Origin: Mesobacillus subterraneus | GTDB lineage: Bacteria > Bacillota > Bacilli > Bacillales > Cytobacillaceae | Direction of reading: 5' to 3' | NCBI RefSeq assembly: GCF_023715485.1 | Contig: NZ_JAMBOF010000020.1 | Coordinates: 1 to 64,000, forward strand | DNA: 64,000 nt | In this document: positions 17,463 to 25,906 of the stretch, in pieces | How the letters are laid out: each line of letters begins with the position of its first letter | Position numbering within the stretch: position 1 is the stretch's first letter | Program-made: the position numbers and the translations under genes | Notes under the pieces: generated by a model | What the model was told of the DNA's origin: nothing | Database searches by the model: none | Seen by the model: the letters and a program-made list of their open reading frames with translations, nothing else

Positions 17463-17626
17463 AAAAAAACCTCTCCAGAAAAGAGAGGTTTCAGCATAAT
17501 AAAACAGACGGATTCCTCTCTTATCTTTCAAAACAATTAATGTTTTGCAGGATTTAGCACCAATTCCGTATGGAACGGTTGCCGGGCGTCACAGGGCCAG
17601 TCCCTCTGCCACTCTTGATAAGAGAA
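17463..17626 (-). promoter_or_regulatory. SAM-I riboswitch (S-box) with terminator
   Basis: On the minus strand the S-box consensus is clear: CTTATCAAGAGTGGCAGAGG, then GACTGGCCC, GCCCGGCAACC, GGTGCTAAATCC and closing GATAAGAGA. P1 pairs 17617-17625 with 17517-17525. The terminator is AAACCTCTC (17483-17491) / GAGAGGTTT (17467-17475) with a T run. Its 5' arm CCTCTCTT can instead pair with the P1 3' strand AAGAGAGG, which gives a textbook switch: high SAM stabilises P1 and terminates transcription before the binding-protein gene. Confidence 0.95.
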
Positions 17627-17725
17627 TTTCTTTATTAAGTTAATGATGCAAATCGATAAATCTTACTTTAATCTCCTATACTCATATTGTCAATATTATT
17701 TAGAAAATTAAATTTTATTCTCAAA

Positions 17726-17761
17726 AGAAGAAGGAAGATCCCTTCTTCAGGGATCTTCCTT
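17726..17761 (-). terminator. Terminator of the dynamin-like gene
   Basis: Perfect 12-bp stem AAGGAAGATCCC / GGGATCTTCCTT with a 7-nt loop and T-rich minus-strand tail, a few bases past the stop. Confidence 0.9.
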
Positions 17762-17767
17762 CCTACG

Positions 17768-20512
17768 TTACCCTCGGCCCGCAGCAGTCATCCATTCGTA
17801 CTGGCGAAGCTTCACCTCGTACAGTGTCAATGGATCGCGGTACAGTTCAGGGTTGATCCTCATTTTTTCCAGCTCATTCTTGCCGTAATCAATTTCTGAA
17901 CGAGCATCTTCAACTGCCTGCTCAAGTGCAATAAATGGCTGCTTAAAGAACAGATTCACATCGCGCTCAATCGATTTTTCGAAAATCTCAAATTGCTGAA
18001 GGAATCTCTTCGCAATCGAAACAGCGATCTCATAATAATCTTCTGTCTCAAGATATGTTTTATAACGGTTGTACAGCATGGCATTGTTTTGCGGCAGTAC
18101 TCCGAGCAGCTTGCCTGCACTTTTCAAAAAGAACTGCTGCGGTGTTGAGCGGTGCATAATATTGACCTTCTCATAGTAGACTCCATTCGTCAGGCGGTCT
18201 GCATCACGACGCCAGTCATCGAGCACCTTGAAGTCACATTCGAGCTTAATCCGCTCATCTCCATACATGGAATTGAAACCTTCGGCCATTTCATCCAGGT
18301 AGGATTGGCTATGGCCAAATTCATCCTTGGAAAATTGGACCCAGCCTTCTAAGGATTCATGGAATTTAGGCAGTACCGTGCCGTCGAGATATTCCTGGAT
18401 TCTTTTATTCATTTCAGCATCCATTTCATCATGAAGCTTGCCGAAATCGCTGTCCTCTGTCACTAAATCAGAACACCCGCGCAGTATTTCGGGAATTTTC
18501 TCGATCATTTCAGCACGAGTATCATCCTTGATCTTGCGGAAGGACTTTTGGATTGAGCGTGATTTTTCCTCTTCAATATCTCCCAGCTGATTGATTGCGC
18601 CAGTTAGCTTAACAACCATTTCATCATTCCAGCTGATAGACTCCATGTGGTTGTTCTCTAATTCAATGCGCTTATCAAGTAAATAGGTAATCGCTCTTCT
18701 GACAAAGAATTGCAGTTTAGCCGTACGTTCTTCCTCCATATTGACTGCTCTTTTGTTTGTATTGATAAAATCAGAGAAATCTTTCAGCTGCTGCTGCTTA
18801 TCATATGTTGAAGAGAACGCAAACATTTTGGCTTCCGGATAATATTGACTGATTTCTGACCAGTTATTATCGAATACTTCAATCGCTTCCTGTTGACTGT
18901 AGATGACATCCATTTTATTAAGCAGGAAGTGGATCGGCAGATTCGGGAAATACTCCGTTATTTTTGATAAGATATCCCTTTCCTTTTCAGTGAATGGATC
19001 GCTCGCATTCAACACGAACAATACACTGTCCGCAAAACGCAAATAATTGAAAAGCGGATGCTTATCATAGTTGTTGCGGTTGACTCCTGGAGTGTCAATC
19101 AGAGCAAGTCCATGGTCACGCAAAAATGGAAACTGTGCTTTGAAATCAATAACTGTTTCATGTTTATGCGTTTGGCGACGTACACCTGCCGCCTCCTGAA
19201 AACCTTCAATATCTGTAATTTGGCGTACGTCAGTATCATTTAGTTCATGGATTTCAGTATTCTCCTGGTCCTTAAACCGGATGACAGCCGCAGTCGGCGC
19301 TGTAATCAGGTCTTCCCCAATAATCGTATTCACAAAAGTGGACTTCCCATTGCCGGAAACACCTGCGACCAACAGGTTATGGGAATTGGATTCATTAAGC
19401 TCCTGAACCATCCATTTAATCCTGTTTCCGACTTCAATCTCATGTTCTTCAGCCCAATTGATGATCGACTGGAACAGGTTCATGCTATCCTCATAGCCTT
19501 CATGATATTCGCGCGAATTCAAGACAAGCGTTTCTGCATCATGAATTGCGGCTGGAGTGATTGAGCCAGGAAAAACTTCGTTCCAGGCAATGATGGATGA
19601 AGCTGATACAAGACTGTTTGAGGGTGTAGTGATTTTCAGCCAATTTGTGAGCAATTCTGGTATTAAAGATGAAATCTCCTTGATTAACCGGTCACCATTA
19701 ATCAATTCGAAATAAGAATCCTGGTAGACAGCTGATAGCATGTTCCAGCCGTCTCTTCTATTTCCATCCATACCGCTGAACAAATGATTGAATTCCTTTA
19801 GCCAAGTCATATAAGCACTGTGGTCTTTATAGCTTTGCCATAGAGAAACAGCAAGCTGTTCAAAGCGGCTCCTGTCTACCTGGAATAAGATTGATAACGC
19901 CTCATTGAAATATTCCGGCGCAAATGAACGGGTATGCCCGTGGTCCACATACTGCTTCAACACATCAAACCATTTTGGCGAACCGGTGCGGACTCCTTCA
20001 TTGACTGCCAGTTCAACAGCATTGTCCCAGTCATTGTGTTCTTCGAAGAAGGCACGAGCAATTTCCGTCACGCCTGGATAATCCGGATCCAGCGACACAG
20101 ATTTCTTGGTAACCGCGACCGCCTTGTCAAGCTCTCCCTGCTCTATGTAAAGGGATAACAACTGCAGGCCGCTCTCAATTTTCAGGACGTTGCTTTCAGT
20201 CTCGATAGATAGATACAGATCCTCTGCTGAAGAAAGCAGGCCTAGCTCAAGGAACGCGTCACCCATGTTTTTTTTCGCCCAAGGTTCAAGCTCATTCGTG
20301 ATGTTCTCCCATTTAAAAATAGCAGCCTCGTAATCTTTATTGTGAAAGTAAACCTCACCTTGCGCAAAACGAATGTAAGAAAGATCTGGCATATCATTCT
20401 TCTGTTCTGCAAGGTATAACTCTCCAAGTACGCGTATTGGGTGTACCCGTTCTCCCGAATCCATATATGTTTCAAAATACGACTTTTTGATTAGTTGCCC
20501 TTCAAATGTCAT
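17768..20512 (-). CDS. Dynamin-family large GTPase with TPR-like N-terminus
   Basis: 914 residues. Residues about 1-150 form TPR-like helical pairs (YEAAIFKWENITNE, AVAVTKKSVSLDPDYPGV). After a linker, a dynamin-type G domain begins near 380: G1 GVSGNGKST, G3 DTPGVN, G4 NKMD. A long helical region follows (about 600-900), as expected for a dynamin stalk/assembly domain. Bacterial dynamin-like proteins bind or remodel membranes and some protect against membrane stress or phage. The fusion to a TPR-like sensor region implies recruitment through protein partners. GGAGGAAGG precedes the ATG. The gene stands alone, behind a hairpin in its leader. Confidence 0.82.
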   Translation of the reverse strand: MTFEGQLIKKSYFETYMDSGERVHPIRVLGELYLAEQKNDMPDLSYIRFAQGEVYFHNKDYEAAIFKWENITNELEPWAKKNMGDAFLELGLLSSAEDLYLSIETESNVLKIESGLQLLSLYIEQGELDKAVAVTKKSVSLDPDYPGVTEIARAFFEEHNDWDNAVELAVNEGVRTGSPKWFDVLKQYVDHGHTRSFAPEYFNEALSILFQVDRSRFEQLAVSLWQSYKDHSAYMTWLKEFNHLFSGMDGNRRDGWNMLSAVYQDSYFELINGDRLIKEISSLIPELLTNWLKITTPSNSLVSASSIIAWNEVFPGSITPAAIHDAETLVLNSREYHEGYEDSMNLFQSIINWAEEHEIEVGNRIKWMVQELNESNSHNLLVAGVSGNGKSTFVNTIIGEDLITAPTAAVIRFKDQENTEIHELNDTDVRQITDIEGFQEAAGVRRQTHKHETVIDFKAQFPFLRDHGLALIDTPGVNRNNYDKHPLFNYLRFADSVLFVLNASDPFTEKERDILSKITEYFPNLPIHFLLNKMDVIYSQQEAIEVFDNNWSEISQYYPEAKMFAFSSTYDKQQQLKDFSDFINTNKRAVNMEEERTAKLQFFVRRAITYLLDKRIELENNHMESISWNDEMVVKLTGAINQLGDIEEEKSRSIQKSFRKIKDDTRAEMIEKIPEILRGCSDLVTEDSDFGKLHDEMDAEMNKRIQEYLDGTVLPKFHESLEGWVQFSKDEFGHSQSYLDEMAEGFNSMYGDERIKLECDFKVLDDWRRDADRLTNGVYYEKVNIMHRSTPQQFFLKSAGKLLGVLPQNNAMLYNRYKTYLETEDYYEIAVSIAKRFLQQFEIFEKSIERDVNLFFKQPFIALEQAVEDARSEIDYGKNELEKMRINPELYRDPLTLYEVKLRQYEWMTAAGRG

Positions 20513-20546
20513 GTCCTTCCTCCGACCTTATAAGAATATGAATCCA

Positions 20547-20567
20547 TAAAAAGAGCCATCAGGCTCC
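20547..20567 (-). promoter_or_regulatory. Leader hairpin with T run before the dynamin-like gene
   Basis: On the minus strand GAGCC-TGAT-GGCTC followed by TTTTTATGG, ending about 35 nt before the start codon. It has the form of a small terminator, so it may attenuate the gene. An overlapping alternative pairing (GCCA with TGGC) exists. No known riboswitch class is recognised. Confidence 0.4.
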
Positions 20568-20834
20568 TTCTGGCAAAATAAATTAATCTTCTTAACATTT
20601 ACTTTTTCCTCTAGGCTATTGCCTTCAAACCTTATCATTGTATTCTATCAAACAATTTTACATTCAATATTTCAGCAAGCTTTCAGTTACGCTACAACAG
20701 CTGCAAATTTTGTAACTTTTTTAATATATGAACCATAAATTTGCCAATTGCAGTCGAATAAGGGAACTGACTATATCTTTCGAACTATAACTCGAATTTC
20801 TGGGGATGGAATGAAGTTTGTCACACCGTTGATA

Positions 20835-20861
20835 GTGTAATAGCATTATAATTATGGGTAT
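20835..20861 (+). promoter_or_regulatory. Possible sigma-B promoter
   Basis: GTGTAA, 15 bp, GGGTAT matches the Bacillus sigma-B consensus GTTTAA-N12-15-GGGTAT with one mismatch. It is 28 bp upstream of the unknown gene at 20889. The rest of the 376-bp gap (20513-20888) is AT-rich with nothing else I can name. Confidence 0.35.
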
Positions 20862-20888
20862 AAGCCGGAATCGAAAGAGGAGATTATT

Positions 20889-21410
20889 TTGCTTACTTTA
20901 AGAATTATGGGTACTCCCATTGAACATATAGAATCTGAACATATTAAAAAGAGCGGCAGCACATATTCCGTCATCAGCGGCAATAAAACAATAGCTACAA
21001 TTAAGGGAACAGAAAACGAAGTCGAATTCCAGATTGACCCGTACCTGGACCTTGACCAATTTCAGTTTTTAAGAAACATCATCATGGAACTAAGTTATGG
21101 AAATGAAGCTGCAATAGATGAGAGGGAATGCCAGCTAGGCTACCTGGAGAATGGCGAGAAAGCTTATTTAATCAAAAACTGGGATGAGTGGAAGGCATTT
21201 TTGATGAAAGCAAAACTAAGAACACTTGAAGGCCAGAATGTGCAGGCACTGAATGGAGCTGGCGAAGAGCTCGGCTCCGGGCTGCTCGCTGAATATGAAA
21301 TCACAACTACTCCGTTTCGCATCACCAGCTGCACGTTGATAACCCTGTTCGGTGAGAGAAAATTTGAAGGAGCAAACATTAGAATAGTGCCGACAAATCA
21401 GTTTAGCTAA
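20889..21410 (+). CDS. Hypothetical cytosolic protein, 173 residues
   Basis: No recognised family. It lacks a signal peptide and membrane helices, and is rich in predicted beta strands in the first 60 residues (TYSVISGNKTIATIKGTENEVEFQI) with a mixed second half. The TTG start is chosen for the GAGGAG 7 nt upstream; the next ATG is six codons in. It has an independent terminator and a possible stress promoter, and faces convergently into the molybdoenzyme cluster. Confidence 0.6.
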   Translation: MLTLRIMGTPIEHIESEHIKKSGSTYSVISGNKTIATIKGTENEVEFQIDPYLDLDQFQFLRNIIMELSYGNEAAIDERECQLGYLENGEKAYLIKNWDEWKAFLMKAKLRTLEGQNVQALNGAGEELGSGLLAEYEITTTPFRITSCTLITLFGERKFEGANIRIVPTNQFS

Positions 21411-21415
21411 TGGAA

Positions 21416-21448
21416 AAGCAGCGGGTTCTATGGCCCGCTGCTTTCTAC
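21416..21448. terminator. Bidirectional terminator at the end of the molybdoenzyme cluster
   Basis: 10-bp perfect stem AAGCAGCGGG / CCCGCTGCTT with an 8-nt loop between the convergent genes at 21410 and 21445. Confidence 0.88.
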
Positions 21449-21642
21449 TTTTTGTATTCTGCTTTTTTCCAGATGAAAAATGCTGCGGTTGCAAGGATGG
21501 TTGAAACCAGCGCTACCGTTACCGCTGCATACACACGCTCATCCTCATGTCCGTAATACCCTTCAATCGCATTTGAAAGGGAAACGACATTGACGGCAAT
21601 GAACAGGAAAATCGAAAGGAATGCTGCTCGTTTTTTATCCAT
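21445..21642 (-). CDS. Small two-helix membrane protein in molybdoenzyme cluster
   Basis: 65 residues, with two membrane helices (about 8-26 and 38-58) joined by a short charged loop GYYGHEDERVY and a basic C-terminus. It overlaps the Rieske gene by 8 bp, so it is translationally coupled to it and probably a partner or anchor of that protein. No family recognised. GGGAGGGAAG precedes the ATG. Confidence 0.72.
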   Translation of the reverse strand: MDKKRAAFLSIFLFIAVNVVSLSNAIEGYYGHEDERVYAAVTVALVSTILATAAFFIWKKAEYKK

Positions 21643-22162
21643 GTCTTACTTCCCTCCCAACTGCATATACCTTACCATCTTTGATTTCAAGAAGGATTTT
21701 TGGCAGTTCACGCTGCGGCGGACCCGCCATCGGCTGGCCGCTGTCTACATTGAAGTAGCCTTTGTGGCAAGGGCACAGCAACACATTTTCCTTATGCTCA
21801 TAAAAGACAGGACACTGCAGATGTGTGCACTTATTATTGTATGCGACGAATTTATCTTCTGGTGTTCTGACCAGGATTGCCGGCTCATTCTTTGTCGGGT
21901 AATTAAAGTTCCTCGATTCACCGATTGCCAAATCGTCGATATCGGTGATTTCTACTCTTTTCACTTCACCGTTTTCATCACGCAAGAATGTAAAGATTCC
22001 AAATGGCGTCGTTGCAAGGCCGATTGCAACAGTGGCTCCAAAGGAAGCTTTCAAGAATGCCCTTCTATTTAAATGGACATCATCTTTCCTGTTCAGATTA
22101 TCGATCAGCTTGATCATATCCTTGTCATCTTCATGATGCGTCTGTTTTTTATCATCAGTCAT
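21635..22162 (-). CDS. Tat-exported Rieske [2Fe-2S] protein
   Basis: 175 residues from the ATG at 22162 (AGGAGGA 8 nt upstream; a TTG two codons earlier is too close to it). A twin-arginine motif NRRAFLKASFG precedes a single hydrophobic helix (about 37-55), so the folded domain is likely exported and membrane-tethered. Cluster ligands are seen in CTHLQCPV (Cys, His) and CPCHKGYF (Cys, His), with the GPP hinge downstream. It resembles Rieske subunits of cytochrome bc complexes (QcrA) and of some nitrate reductases (NarC). Its location beside a cytosolic molybdoenzyme implies quinol-side electron transfer, but no partner cytochrome c gene is present. Confidence 0.87.
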   Translation of the reverse strand: MTDDKKQTHHEDDKDMIKLIDNLNRKDDVHLNRRAFLKASFGATVAIGLATTPFGIFTFLRDENGEVKRVEITDIDDLAIGESRNFNYPTKNEPAILVRTPEDKFVAYNNKCTHLQCPVFYEHKENVLLCPCHKGYFNVDSGQPMAGPPQRELPKILLEIKDGKVYAVGREVRHG

Positions 22163-22200
22163 CGCCAAATCCTCCTGCTCATAGAGTTCATTGCATTATT

Positions 22201-22935
22201 TTAAAACTTAGCATCAATTTTTTCTGCCAGGTTAAGATATTCCTTGAAAAGCACACTGTTTTCAGCGGCAATCGCTGGTGTTTCACTGTTTTCATCCGCT
22301 TCCTGGATAGGCAGCTGTGCCAGCAAATCCGTACCTAATTGTGCTGCCAGCTCCTCGCCGCCGCCTTTTCCAAAAATGAAATACTGTTGTTCGCTGTCTT
22401 CAGGTTTGAAGTAAGACATGTTCTCAACGACACCGATGACATCATGCTTGCTCTTGATTGCCATTGCGCCGGCACGTTCTGCTACGAAAGATGCTGCTTT
22501 ATGCGGAGTCGTCACGACGATTTCCTTGCTTTGCGGAATCATCAGGTGCATATCAAGGGCAACATCCCCTGTGCCAGGAGGCATATCCAGAATGAAATAA
22601 TCCATTTCTCCCCACAGCACATCTTCGGTAAAATGCTGAATCATTTTTCCAAGCATCGGTCCGCGCCACACAATCGGCTCGTTATCCTTCACGAGGAAGC
22701 CCATGGACATTACCTTGATACCGTTCGCTTCTACCGGGATGATTTTTCCGTTAAATGTTTTTGGTTTTGAATCTATATTAAGGATTTTCGGTACACTGAA
22801 TCCGTATATATCAAGGTCGATTATTGCAACTGACTTGCCAAGCTTTTGCAATGCCAGCGCAAGGTTTACGGATAAAGAAGATTTCCCTACTCCGCCTTTT
22901 CCGCTTGTGATTGCCAGTACATTTCCTTTTAACAT
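22201..22935 (-). CDS. Mrp/NBP35-family P-loop ATPase lacking all cysteines
   Basis: 244 residues. Deviant Walker A GKGGVGKSS (about 12-20), IDLDIYGFSVP, and DMPPGTGDV are typical of Mrp/ApbC Fe-S cluster carriers. Two things are missing: the N-terminal MIP18-like domain of housekeeping Mrp, and the CxxC that holds the bridging [4Fe-4S] cluster (the segment ENMSYFKPEDSEQQYFIFG has none). In fact no cysteine occurs anywhere. It may therefore be a dedicated ATP-dependent assembly or chaperone factor rather than a cluster carrier. It lies between the ferredoxin and Rieske genes, behind a terminator-like hairpin and a repeat array. GAGGTG precedes the ATG. Confidence 0.85.
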   Translation of the reverse strand: MLKGNVLAITSGKGGVGKSSLSVNLALALQKLGKSVAIIDLDIYGFSVPKILNIDSKPKTFNGKIIPVEANGIKVMSMGFLVKDNEPIVWRGPMLGKMIQHFTEDVLWGEMDYFILDMPPGTGDVALDMHLMIPQSKEIVVTTPHKAASFVAERAGAMAIKSKHDVIGVVENMSYFKPEDSEQQYFIFGKGGGEELAAQLGTDLLAQLPIQEADENSETPAIAAENSVLFKEYLNLAEKIDAKF

Positions 22936-23001
22936 TTGAACGCACCTCTTTTTTTTGGATGGGTTATTAATCCCTACCTTTAATGAAATTAGTTGAAACC
23001 A

Positions 23002-23140
23002 AACTGGAAAAAATCGTTGGGAATTTCCAGTTCGCTATATAATTTAATTTTTCTCTATAAAAAATTGTTTTTCGCTATATTATTTGGATTTTCGCTATAA
23101 AAATGAAATTTTCGCTATTAAATTCTCATTTTCGCTAAAT
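23002..23140 (+). repeat. 20-bp-phased TTCGCTAT repeat array, copy B
   Basis: Leader arms CTGGAAA (23004-23010) and TTTCCAG (23024-23030) are followed directly by boxes at 23031, 23051 (TTCTCTAT variant), 23071, 23091, 23111 and 23131 (TTCGCTAA variant), again exactly 20 bp apart. It sits between the Mrp-type and ferredoxin genes, antisense to their transcription. Confidence 0.9.
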
Positions 23141-23161
23141 TCCTTACCTTTTAACAAAACA

Positions 23162-23203
23162 GAGCCGGCCCTAATGAACTTAGCGCTCTTTTCCGGCCGG
23201 CTC
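23162..23203 (-). terminator. Intra-cluster terminator-like hairpin after the ferredoxin gene
   Basis: Perfect 9-bp GC-rich stem GAGCCGGCC / GGCCGGCTC with a 24-nt loop, followed on the minus strand by CTGTTTTGTT. It probably reduces read-through into the Mrp-Rieske half of the cluster, which may then need its own promoter. Confidence 0.65.
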
Positions 23204-23210
23204 CATTTAA

Positions 23211-23762
23211 TTATGATTGTGAATCAGTATAAACGCCGAAGAATTCAGGTACGTAATCCCATTTATTGCCCTCTTGCGGCTTTTTGCCTTCAACCAGGTT
23301 CATTTGGGTACGTTTTCTGCGCAATTGCTGCATTTCATCAAAATCGATGAAGCGAATTGCGTCACTCGGGCAAACAGACGCACACATTGGCGCGATATCG
23401 TGGCGTGTTCTGTCATAGCACATATCGCATTTGTACATTTTGTTCGTTTCGAAATCGAATTTAGGGATACCGAATGGGCAGCCAAATGTACAGTTACGGC
23501 ATCCGATACATTTTTCTTCCATCGCTGAAAGCACCACGCCTTCTTCCGTGATCTGGATGGCGTTGGCCGGGCAGACACGCGCACATGCTGGGTCTTTACA
23601 TTGCATGCACAGCATCGGGAAGGTCTGGCGTGATTCGGTAAAATCAACATATTCTACATAGTTACGTTCTTTTGCATCATGGTCTCCACACTCTCGGCAG
23701 GCTGCCTGGCAGGCACGGCATCCTATACAGCGTTCAAATTCCAGGTACATAATTTTATTCAT
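23211..23762 (-). CDS. Four-cluster [4Fe-4S] ferredoxin subunit (DmsB/HycB type)
   Basis: 183 residues with four cysteine sets: CIGCRACQAAC, CMQCKDPACARVC, CIGCRNCTFGC and CDMCYDRTRHDIAPMCASVC. This is the 16-Cys electron-wire subunit of molybdopterin oxidoreductases. No Tat signal, so it is cytosolic. AGGAGG lies 10 nt upstream, and the gene follows the catalytic subunit by 14 bp. It would carry electrons between the membrane subunit and the molybdenum site. Confidence 0.92.
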   Translation of the reverse strand: MNKIMYLEFERCIGCRACQAACRECGDHDAKERNYVEYVDFTESRQTFPMLCMQCKDPACARVCPANAIQITEEGVVLSAMEEKCIGCRNCTFGCPFGIPKFDFETNKMYKCDMCYDRTRHDIAPMCASVCPSDAIRFIDFDEMQQLRRKRTQMNLVEGKKPQEGNKWDYVPEFFGVYTDSQS

Positions 23763-23776
23763 AATAGCCGTTCCTC

Positions 23777-25906
23777 CTATTTAGTCAGTTTTTCGAGCTT
23801 TACAGCGCAGACTTTAAATTCAGGCATCCTTGAGATTGGATCCAGTGCCGGGCTGGTCAATTGGTTGACCGCCAGCTTTTTGCCCCAGTGGTAAGGGACA
23901 AACATCGTATCCTTACGAATCGCTTTTGTTATTTTTACCGGAGCGATCATGTCGCCACGCGGAGTTGAAAGCTTCACTCTTTCGCCGTTTTCAATCTGGT
24001 ACTGGCTTGCCAGTTCGGGATGCATTTCGACGAATGGCTCAGGGCATTGCTCTTTCAGGAAGTCGACGCGTCTTGTCTGGTTCCCGGAAAGGTAATGGAA
24101 TACGACACGGCCGGTTGTCAGCCATAGCGGGTATTGCTTTGACTGCACTTCCGCAGGTCCTCTGTAGTCACATACCGCAAGATTTGCTTTGCCATCTTCA
24201 GTTGCGAACCTTTCTTTGAACATAGAAGGTGTTCCCGGGTGATCTAAAGAAGGTGCTGGCCAGAAGACGCCGTCCTGCTCATCAATTTTTTCATATGTGA
24301 CACCATAGTAATCGGCCTTGCCGCCCTTTGATGCGAGACGAAGTTCATCAAAAATTTCTCTAGGCTCATTATATTGGAAGTGCTGGCCTTTACCGAGACG
24401 TTCAGCAATCAGACTCATAATCTCCCAGTCTGGTTTTGATTCACCGATCGGATCCACCACTTTACGGATGTGGATGATTCGGCCTTCCGTATTCGTAGTC
24501 GTCCCTTCGTCCTCAGCCCATGTTGTCGCTGGAAGGACAACATCTGCAAGCTCAGCTGTTTCAGAAAGGAAGAAATCATTTACGACTAAGAAATCGAGAT
24601 TTTCAAGTTGTTCTTGCACATAGTTTATATTTGGTGATGATACTACTGGATTTGAGCAAATGACATGTAAACCGCGAATAGTCTTGGCTTCCATCAGGTG
24701 GAACATTTCATATGCTGAAACCCCTGGCTGCGGCATTTCTTCAGGCTGGATTCCCCAGACTCCTGAAATATACTCAACTGCCTTTGGATCTGTAAGTTTG
24801 CGGTAACCTGGAAGCAAATCTGCTTTTTGACCATGTTCACGTCCACCCTGGCCATTTCCCTGTCCTGTAAAAGTGGCAACACCTGAAGCGAACTTGCCGA
24901 TTTGTCCTCTTAAAAGAGCCATTGATGTGTAAAGACTTACGTTATCTACACCTGCTGTCTGCTGTTCAGCACCACGTGCGAACATAACGACAGAGCGAGG
25001 TGATTTACCGAAAATGTGTGCCGCTTTAATGATTTTTTCAGCAGCAACACCCGTAATTTTTGATGTATATTCTGGCGTGAATTTAGCAGTCATTTCTTTC
25101 AATTCTTCAAAATTGTTGCAACGTTCCTGTACATACTCATGATCGACATAATCATGCTTGATCAAAAGGTGCATGATGCCGTTAGCCAATGCTGAGTCTG
25201 TTCCTGGAAGAAGGTCAAGGTGTACATCGGCAACTCTTGCAGTTGCAGTTTCACGCGGATCGGCAACAATGAGCTTCGCGCCTTTGTCCTTGGCTTTCCA
25301 GAACCACTGGATACTAGTCGGGTGACATTCTGCCGTGTTAGACCCCGCCATGAAGAAGCAGTCGCTATGCTCGAGCTCAGTCCATGGAAGCGAGGATCCA
25401 CGGTCAATTCCAAGCGTCTTATTGAATCCGCCTGCTGCAGAACTCATGCAATAGCGGCCATTATAATCGATATAACGAGTTCCCAGCCCAACACGAGCGT
25501 ACTTTCCGACAAGGTAGCATTTTTCGTTTGTCATGGATACGCCGCCATATACCGCAAGCGCATCCTTCCCGTATGTTCCCTGGATTTCTTTATACTTTCT
25601 TTCGATTAAATCAAGCGCTTCTTCCCAAGAGGATTCTACGAATTTGCCATTTTTCTTGATTAAAGGGCGCTTGATGCGATCCGGGTGATCAATCGTCTGA
25701 TAAGCCGTTACGCCTTTCGGGCACATTTTCCCTTTAGTCAGAACCCAGTCATAACGCGGTTCAACACCCATAACCTTATTGGTTTTTTCATCGACACGGA
25801 TGTGCATTCCGCACTGCATTCCACAGTAGCAGCAATGTGTTGTGACTAATTTTTCGCCTTTGCGAATCTGGTTTTTCACGCCTTCTTTAACGAGAAACTG
25901 GCTCAT
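23777..25906 (-). CDS. NasC/NarB-like molybdopterin oxidoreductase catalytic subunit
   Basis: 709 residues. An N-terminal [4Fe-4S] site C25-x2-C28-x3-C32-x29-C62 and a Mo-coordinating cysteine in YNGRYCMSSA (C153) place it in the NapA/NarB/NasC branch rather than the Ser (DMSO) or Asp (NarG) branches. GQGNGQGGREHGQKADLLPGYR and the C-terminal molybdopterin-dinucleotide domain (YPLWLTTGRVVFHYL, FVPYHWG) are intact. Length and sequence recall B. subtilis NasC (assimilatory nitrate reductase), but the partners differ: a ferredoxin subunit, membrane protein and Rieske protein instead of the NasB flavoprotein and nitrite reductase. No Tat signal, so cytosolic. Substrate unproven: nitrate first, other oxyanions possible. 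It overlaps the membrane gene by 20 bp. Confidence 0.88.
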   Translation of the reverse strand: MSQFLVKEGVKNQIRKGEKLVTTHCCYCGMQCGMHIRVDEKTNKVMGVEPRYDWVLTKGKMCPKGVTAYQTIDHPDRIKRPLIKKNGKFVESSWEEALDLIERKYKEIQGTYGKDALAVYGGVSMTNEKCYLVGKYARVGLGTRYIDYNGRYCMSSAAGGFNKTLGIDRGSSLPWTELEHSDCFFMAGSNTAECHPTSIQWFWKAKDKGAKLIVADPRETATARVADVHLDLLPGTDSALANGIMHLLIKHDYVDHEYVQERCNNFEELKEMTAKFTPEYTSKITGVAAEKIIKAAHIFGKSPRSVVMFARGAEQQTAGVDNVSLYTSMALLRGQIGKFASGVATFTGQGNGQGGREHGQKADLLPGYRKLTDPKAVEYISGVWGIQPEEMPQPGVSAYEMFHLMEAKTIRGLHVICSNPVVSSPNINYVQEQLENLDFLVVNDFFLSETAELADVVLPATTWAEDEGTTTNTEGRIIHIRKVVDPIGESKPDWEIMSLIAERLGKGQHFQYNEPREIFDELRLASKGGKADYYGVTYEKIDEQDGVFWPAPSLDHPGTPSMFKERFATEDGKANLAVCDYRGPAEVQSKQYPLWLTTGRVVFHYLSGNQTRRVDFLKEQCPEPFVEMHPELASQYQIENGERVKLSTPRGDMIAPVKITKAIRKDTMFVPYHWGKKLAVNQLTSPALDPISRMPEFKVCAVKLEKLTK

